This document shows positions 58,423 to 64,000 of a stretch of DNA of 64,000 bases, one piece after another (positions within the stretch are counted from its first letter, which is position 1; the number at the start of each line of letters is the position of its first letter). The notes beneath the pieces were generated by a model. That model searched no databases. It saw only the letters and a list, made by a program, of their open reading frames with translations, and was not told the origin of the DNA. This DNA comes from Ganoderma boninense. Taxonomy: Eukaryota; Basidiomycota; Agaricomycetes; Polyporales; Polyporaceae. A program made the position numbers and the translations under genes. The stretch covers positions 434,001 to 498,000 of the forward strand of contig CM035307.1 of assembly GCA_002900995.3 (NCBI GenBank). Direction: 5' to 3'.

Positions 58423-59733
58423 CTAATGGGTGCCGAGAATCCGATGAATGGTGGCCCAGCCAGGGTCTGGTACACCCATGCGATGATGTACAACATCCTT
58501 CATAAACCACGCATAACATATCCGATCCGCCGGAACTGGTGGGACACCATGCATGACCACCCGGGATGTGATCAGCACAATAGAGCCTGTCTCATACGCG
58601 ACCGAAACTCCCAGGTTGCGGAGTGACAAGATGGCGCCACTCCGGCCATAGGTTCCCATGCTGATCAGCAGATCAAGCCACCCTGGACGAGCGGAAGTGT
58701 CTCGGTGGAATGGGGTCTCTCGGTTGACAATGACATGAGCCACGTTGAAACACGTGGGCCACAGCCGGAGGGTCGTGGAAAACTCTCCAGGATCAGCCCT
58801 GAACTTAGCAAGGACCTCGCAAGCGATACGAAAAAGATCGGGATGAAGGATCGATAAGATGCCATCCAGGATTGCACCCGTTTCCTCCAGTTCCGACATC
58901 CAGCACATTCCTTTGCCAGTTCGGCTGACAGCGCTAGGAAGGAGAGGTTCCCTGGTGTGCTGGAAACACGCGTAAACAGAAAATGCCTTACGATAAGCAA
59001 CCTGGCACAAACCTCGTGTCCGATTTGACTGTTTGCATAGGCAAACAGCGCCTGTCCAGAAGTCCACTCCGCACCCGCCGTGAAGCAGACCGGTCCACGT
59101 CGCCAATTTTCATTGCAAGATCGTCGCCCCTGTTTCTTCGGCTGCTCGATCTTCAAGTGCTGCTCGACATGCCTAGTGGCGGAAAGGATGGCTTCCTGAA
59201 AAAAAGATTTCAAATCAGCACCCAATGTTCGCAAGCGAACAACCCGACCATTATTCACCTGCCGGGCGGGTGTCAGGATGGACGGCAAAGAAACGACCAG
59301 CACATGCCCGTGTCTATCCGCAATCGTGGTCGGCCCATCTATTACCGGGAATGTTCCATCCGAAGCGCCAATAATATCCTCCGGGGCGTTCAATGGCGGG
59401 TACCGGTAGAGCAAGTCGTCCTCGCTGCCGCTGGCTGGGGCGCCTTGTTTGTTGAGGGCGTCGCAATATCGGGGTGCATCCCATGACACCCGATCTAAGG
59501 CTGGTGAGGTCAATGAGACATCGTCGAAACCTGTCACGCTCACTGATGTTGTGCAACGCGTCTGCGAGGCCACCTGCGATTTGCTGACATTCCGCAGCGA
59601 GGTCGGGGGACAAGGACGGGGACGGTGCACGTGCAGGATGAGAGACACCGGAGCCGGACACGTGTGCAACCTTCTCCTTGAAGCATGCCTGCATGAAGTC
59701 GAGAACCTGAGCGCGTAGAGTGTTGGAAGCCAT
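58423..59733 (-). CDS. TET/JBP-type 2-oxoglutarate/Fe(II) dioxygenase linked to the KDZ transposase
   Basis: It starts MASNTLRAQVLDFMQACFKE at 59733. A 50 bp intron (GTGAGCGT...CCTTAG) joins ADALHNI to RVSWDAPRYCDALNKQG. Then come IADRHGHVLVVSLPSILTP, after an intron EAILSATRHVEQHLKIEQ, and after another HTREPLLPSAVSR. The catalytic part is LWPTCFNVAHVIVNRETPFH-RDTSARPGWLDLLISMGTYG, GSIVLITSRVVMHGVPPVPA and DRICYAWFMKD, ending ILGTH at 58423. The FHRD pair, the His of VVMHGVPP and the Arg of DRICY occupy the metal and 2-oxoglutarate positions of TET/JBP enzymes, which oxidise methylated pyrimidines in DNA or RNA. All are present, so activity is plausible. Linkage of such genes to KDZ transposons in basidiomycetes is established knowledge. 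Only 104 bp separate its stop from the transposase ATG on the same strand. Confidence 0.85.
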
Positions 59734-60011
59734 TTGGAAAATGGTCGGTGGTCGAAGGAAAGAGCAGAACGCGCGATGAACATCGCCGGCATGCCAGCTC
59801 ATTACACCCACGCGGCAACCCCGAGGCAGCGTCTGTCGGCAATCTCGAGCGCCAATCATAGCAGGCGTTAACGACGATGGCTCATGACACATGGGGTTAC
59901 TTGTGGCAAACCACCACAGGAAGCAATAAACCGTTATAAGACCTTGCGGGCTCGGTGAGGCCCGCCGAGGAGGTCTCCAGTACGTCTCAGCTCACCTTCA
60001 TCTTTTACGCT
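59734..60011. promoter_or_regulatory. Divergent promoter between the TET/JBP gene and the HMG-like gene
   Basis: The 278 bp separate two start codons on opposite strands. TATAAG at 59935-59940 is 72 bp before the plus-strand ATG. No clear TATA box is seen for the minus strand. Confidence 0.5.
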
Positions 60012-63000
60012 ATGCCTACCCCCGCCCCTCCTCCCTCCGTTGAGCTCAGTTCCGAAGAGATCACGTTCCTCAAGTCACAGAAACATCAGTATTTCTCTTC
60101 AAACCGGGACGACAAACGGGATCTCCGCTACGCCATCATCAAGCGCTTCCTTGAGCAACGGGATGTGCCACCCGAGAACATTTACGCAGAACCTGTCCTC
60201 ACAACCGTACGTTTGACGTCTCTGTCTCGTCTGCATTACCTCGTTACCAAAGGCTCCTGTAGAAAGTCAAGAATTGGTTTGGAAACCATGGTCCTGCCAA
60301 GGGCACACGACTACCGTTCAAGATACACCGCAATTACACCGGAAAGCGGGTGTGCGAAATTGTGGAGAAGGAGGAGATCATGGCCCGGAAGCGGCAGAGC
60401 GAAGGGAAGGGCAACGTGGAGACGTACAACCATGCCCGCGACGAGCTATGGAAGGAGAAGACCGTGGAGGAGGTTGCCGACTTCGACGACATGGCCGCGA
60501 CATGGAACGTGAAGGGACCGGATGACGCATACAAGCCACAGTAAGTCTTGCTATCTCCGTCTTCTCGATGTCGAGGATACTGACGCGATGTTCTCAGCAT
60601 CGCCGACGCCCGTGCACAACACTGGATTCGGGCTTTCACGGAGATGATGTATCAGCAGTGTGGGATGGTGGTGTTTGTATACGGAATGTATGTCGACCCA
60701 CAAAGAAAGCTGAAGGTGAATCGGTACGCATTCCTACTTGTCCCGACATTCTACGTCTCACGACCCACCGGGTGTAGTTACGATACATCGGAGCTGTGGG
60801 CTGAGAATCCGGAGGATTCGGGAGCGCGTTTTCTTGATACAGAAGACTGGGACCTCGACTTCCGCACCAATTTCCAGCAGTTCTTCCGACCCATCATCAC
60901 GGGTGTCGATGAAGAGGACGAAGACAGCCAGCCGAAGAAAGAACGGCAAGACCGGTCGAAGCCAGTTCCATTCACGTTCGACCGTCATCCGAATGGACTG
61001 CCAGTGCTGCCAGATCTGTCAGGCGAAACGGTAGCGCAGGATCGCAGGCAGGAGATATGGAGACAGTGGCTCACCGATTACTACTGTACGTGTTGTCCCA
61101 TCACTAGACGCCTACCCCAGACTGACGTTGAGCAGCCCAAGCGACCGGACGAATTCAGAAGTACTGCCCGTGGAAATCCTTCTCTCAGAATACTGCGCAC
61201 TTCTTCGATGCATCATCTTATCCCTCTGGTTTCTTATTTCGCGACCCATCCCATGTCGCCTCTGACGCGCTGTCATTGTTCTTCGACCATGTCCGAGCGA
61301 TGGAGCATCCGGACGATGATTCTGACCCTGTATACTTCCGCTTCCGCGGCATCAAAGAGGGTGGCAAGTTGTTACCTGCGAAGTATCCGGCTGTCATCGC
61401 GTCCCCTCGGAAGACTCGTCGGTCAAAGACAACAGTGCGCCGTCCGGGTTTGAAGAGTGCGGCTGCAGATTCATCCACGTCGGATGACGAAGGCGATGCC
61501 TCCAAGGAGCAGGACGGCGGCCATGGCGCAGGCATCAGCCGCGTGGCAAAGGGTAAAGCCAGAGCAGTTCCTGTCAAGACCAACAGGAAAGCAACGGCAG
61601 CGAAAGGTAAGGCCAAGGCTGGGGCAAGGCGCACACGCAAGCACGACTCAGATGGCCTCAGTATCGACGAGGTGGACGCCGACGACGAGGAGACGGACGA
61701 GGAGTTTCGTCGAGACTTCAATAACCAGTGGCAGGAGTCCGACTCTGACGACAGTCCCGCCGACGACGATGACGAAGAGTCAATGTCCGACGACCAACCC
61801 CTTCGGGTGAGGGCTCGGTACAGGTCCCGACGGGTTGCGAAGGCTTCCGACGACATGGAGGTCGATGACGAAAACGCCGTGGCAAAGGCCCTCACGCTCA
61901 GCAATTCTGTTGGCGGTTCCACACTATCCAGGAAAGCCGTTTTGGCACCGCCTATTGGAGATCCAGAAGTGGCGAAACCTTCCGGCAGCTTGGACGTGGG
62001 TAGTCTCGAAGGCCCGTCATCCTCGGATGCGTCGATGGAGGGTCGGCTGCAATACCTGGAAGGCCTGAACGGCCGGGTGGAATACCTTCACATGCTCCGC
62101 CGTGCAAAGGAACTGGTTTGTTGCTTCCTATCGCGCTTGTTAAATTGTTTGGTTAAAACGGAACCTTTGCGCCTCAGCTCGCGGGCGGGAATAGCAGCAC
62201 GGATCGTCCAGTGGCCAAGTGGGCGACGTGGAGCTACACGCCCGGCCATCTTCCCCGTGATCTCCACGAAGACGTCGCCAGTTGGAACGCAACCTTGCAA
62301 TGGCTTGAGGGCGAACAGTCGTCGCATGCACGCGCGGGTGATGTGCAGGCTTATTGCATTGCCATGGGTCTGGCGTTGAGGGATCTCAGCATCATCATGC
62401 AGTTCGAACCGGACACCGACATTGATCCTCATCTGCCAACGTACTTCCAGAGCACTTTGCTTGCTGGAGATGCATGGACAATTGATCGGTTGGTAAACGC
62501 CTGCAGCATTCAATTCCGGTCACCTAATGGCGATCGTGATGCTGGTGACATCGCACCCGCCGCTCATATCGTACCGGCGTCTCAGATCGCACCTGCAGCT
62601 CAGATCGCACCCGCCTCTCAGATCGTGCCCAATGACTCCCAATCCAATCAGGGTGGCGTCGAAAGTCGGGAGCAGTCATCTTCCGTGCCCTGGTCCACGT
62701 ATCGAAGCCCGTCAGAGGTTTCCCAGGACGTGGACACGCGACTTGTGTTTTTGCGAGATCTTTGTGACCAGACACCGTTCCAGGAGATGATAAACCGTGT
62801 AGCTCCGAAGGTACGTCGACACAACCCGGGGAATGTAGGCCACTCACAGATGTTGCCACTGTTCATCACCAGATTGTGCATCCCTTACATATCCGTCAGA
62901 AAGGCGATTTCAGGTGGGCCATGTGGGCACAGAAATCTCCACACCTGCCCGTCGCTCTTCACACGGCAGCTCCTAGGGTGCACCAGCTATTCTCCTACCT

Positions 63001-63436
63001 GTCGGAGGGACCTGGGAAGGACCCGTCCGAAGAGGAGATTCAAAGGTTTTGTCTGGTAATGGGCATGACTCTCCGTGACCTGGAGATCCTACTCGACCTG
63101 CCTCCTCCCGAGTCACACCCGACAGATCTCCCGACATGCTTTAAGAAGTCAAAATTGTTCAAGTCGCCTAACGACATCGAGAAGGTCCTCCGGTTTTGCC
63201 AGGTCCAGTTTCTCCCTCCTCCGGCCCCTCGTCCACTGCTCAAGGCCCCGGGTGCCACGACCGCCAGACGTTCGGGTGGAATGGACTGGTCGAACACCGT
63301 CAGCAACGTTCCTCTCAAGCGTGTTCTCAGTCCGGGTGTGGTCGACACCAGTGCCAAAGACGCGGGTGGTGGAGAGGTACCGAGCGGAAGCCAGCCTAAA
63401 AGATCAAAGAGGCTGGCTAGCCGGGTCAAGGCATAG
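60012..63436 (+). CDS. KDZ-linked protein: homeodomain/HMG-like N-terminus, acidic middle, two copies of an unknown domain
   Basis: Exon 1 (60012-60206) gives MPTPAPPPSVELSSEEITFL and RYAIIKRFLEQRDVPPENIY. Exon 2 (from 60263) starts KVKNWFGNHGPAKG, which resembles the recognition helix of a homeodomain (WF-x-N), followed by YNHARDELWKEKTVEEVADF and DDMAATWN, reminiscent of a divergent HMG box. Exons from about 60600 give QHWIRAFTEMMYQQCGMVVF and QEIWRQWLTDYY. A long exon carries PWKSFSQNTAHFFDASSYPS, basic linkers and acidic runs (DSDDSPADDDDEESMSDDQP). Two related segments follow, at about 62215-62520 (YCIAMGLALRDLSIIMQ, PTYFQSTLL, QFRSP) and 62915-63220 (FCLVMGMTLRDLEILLD, PTCFKKSKL, QFLPP), separated by short IAPASQI repeats. 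The stop is at 63434-63436. Divergent HMG proteins are reported from KDZ elements; the duplicated domain I do not recognise. It is presumably a DNA-binding accessory protein of the element. Confidence 0.75.
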
Positions 63437-63544
63437 GCGATTTCGAACGGCCGTTGTAATGTGTTCAGGATTCAGTACTGGTATCCTATCGTACATGTTA
63501 TAGCTGCTGACGTGGATGCAATGAGTAGGCAAATATTATCACGT

Positions 63545-64000
63545 TCATTCCTCGACATCTACAGGGCACCCGACCAGGCCCTTCATGTACTTCTGCACGA
63601 AGTAGACAAACGCCGGAGTCTTGTGAGTGAACGCGACTACCTTGATGCCGGTTGCGTATCCCGCGGCGATGTCTGCGTCACGCCTGTGAAGTAAACCTGA
63701 GAATCATGGAAGCGGTGCATGTAATGATGATTCTGGTACCTCGATTTATACACCCCCGGATGTTCACCTCTGATGACTGCCCAAGCGACGACGTTGTCTT
63801 CGTGGACAACTTCTCGCTCGCGGCCAGCTGTCGTCGAACCGCTCCACACGGTTGTATCCCAGGACGACATGGGAGGCGTCCCGACCGTGCCCCAGGTGGC
63901 TGTGTCCCCAGTCATGCCGGATACGGCAGACATGGACGGGGGACCGTGCTGTGAAGTGGCCACGAAGAAAGTGGCATCACCTTGTTCCACCATGCTCTCC
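63545..64000 (-). CDS. Viroplasmin-like (RNase H1 N-terminal-type) protein, 5' end beyond the window
   Basis: Read leftwards from the right edge, the visible part contains SGMTGDTATWGTVGTPPMSS and EREVVHEDNVVAWAVIRG, then EHPGVYKSR. An intron (GTACCAGAA...TTCACAG) joins this to RDADIAAGYATGIKVVAFTH and FVYFVQKYMKGLVGCPVDVE, with the stop at 63545-63547. The W-x-V-I-R-G-x-x-PGVY pattern resembles the small nucleic-acid-binding domain found at the N-terminus of RNase H1 and in cellular viroplasmin-like proteins. Basidiomycetes have many such genes near transposons. The frame is still open at the window edge, so the true start is outside. The function is inferred only from this short motif. Confidence 0.5.

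Noticed and set aside
1..64000. tRNA or rRNA genes
   Set aside because: I looked for TTCGA-type T-loops paired with acceptor stems and for rRNA core sequences and found none I could defend. tRNAscan-SE and Infernal would settle it.

Overview
The window is a piece of a filamentous basidiomycete genome, most likely a wood-decay polypore. It is GC-rich, and its genes are cut by many 45-70 bp introns with GTxxGT...CAG borders. The gene content fits: sugar permeases, a glyoxal oxidase, a polyporopepsin-type aspartic protease, a cytochrome P450, WSC and NADAR proteins, and a KDZ transposon carrying a TET/JBP gene. It is a draft scaffold: two runs of exactly 100 N (27165-27264 and 51543-51642) join three contigs.

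Contig 1 (1-27164). A polysaccharide deacetylase gene leaves the left edge (1-626, minus). Two MFS sugar permeases (2451-4396 and 9990-12364, plus) flank a glyoxal oxidase with a GC-AG intron and a one-base frame break (5719-7604). Then come a 214 bp MITE (12440-12653), an aspartic protease (13133-14898, minus), a Tc1-type MITE (17781-18166), a NADAR protein with a long disordered N-terminus (18523-20806), a LARP7-like La-related protein (21618-24351, minus) and a P450 (25360 to the gap). One P450 intron carries a second copy of the 12.4 kb MITE family.

Contig 2 (27265-51542) starts with a stray fragment of a glyoxal oxidase 3' exon. A decayed amino-acid permease follows (minus), then a second, intact deacetylase (32427-34206) paralogous to the one at the left edge. 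A large inverted repeat (arms about 35.06-36.35 and 41.11-42.51 kb) encloses a serine/proline-rich protein of unknown function. Next are an APN1-type AP endonuclease (43079-44992) with a decayed partial tandem copy of its 3' end, a WSC-domain secreted protein (46390-47107), and a caspase-like gene (47905-51526) interrupted by two transposable elements.

Contig 3 (51643-64000) starts with another glyoxal oxidase fragment, then a roughly 173 bp GC-rich tandem array (52080-53290). The rest looks like one large mobile module: a small coiled-coil protein, a KDZ transposase with a CxC2 cysteine cluster (54497-58318, minus), a TET/JBP-type 2-oxoglutarate/Fe(II) dioxygenase 105 bp upstream of it on the same strand (58423-59733), and a divergently transcribed protein with a homeodomain/HMG-like N-terminus and two copies of an uncharacterised domain of about 100 residues (60012-63436). 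A viroplasmin-like gene runs off the right edge. Linkage of TET/JBP genes to KDZ transposons in basidiomycetes is established. The duplicated domain, the small companion gene and the satellite at the element's end are the parts most likely to be undescribed.

Several otherwise well-conserved genes (glyoxal oxidase, NADAR, LARP7, permease, serine/proline-rich protein) carry isolated one-base deletions, often in homopolymers. This could be real decay or consensus error in the assembly, and both readings are kept open below. Gene limits and splice sites were read by eye from codon continuity and motif conservation, without transcripts or database searches.
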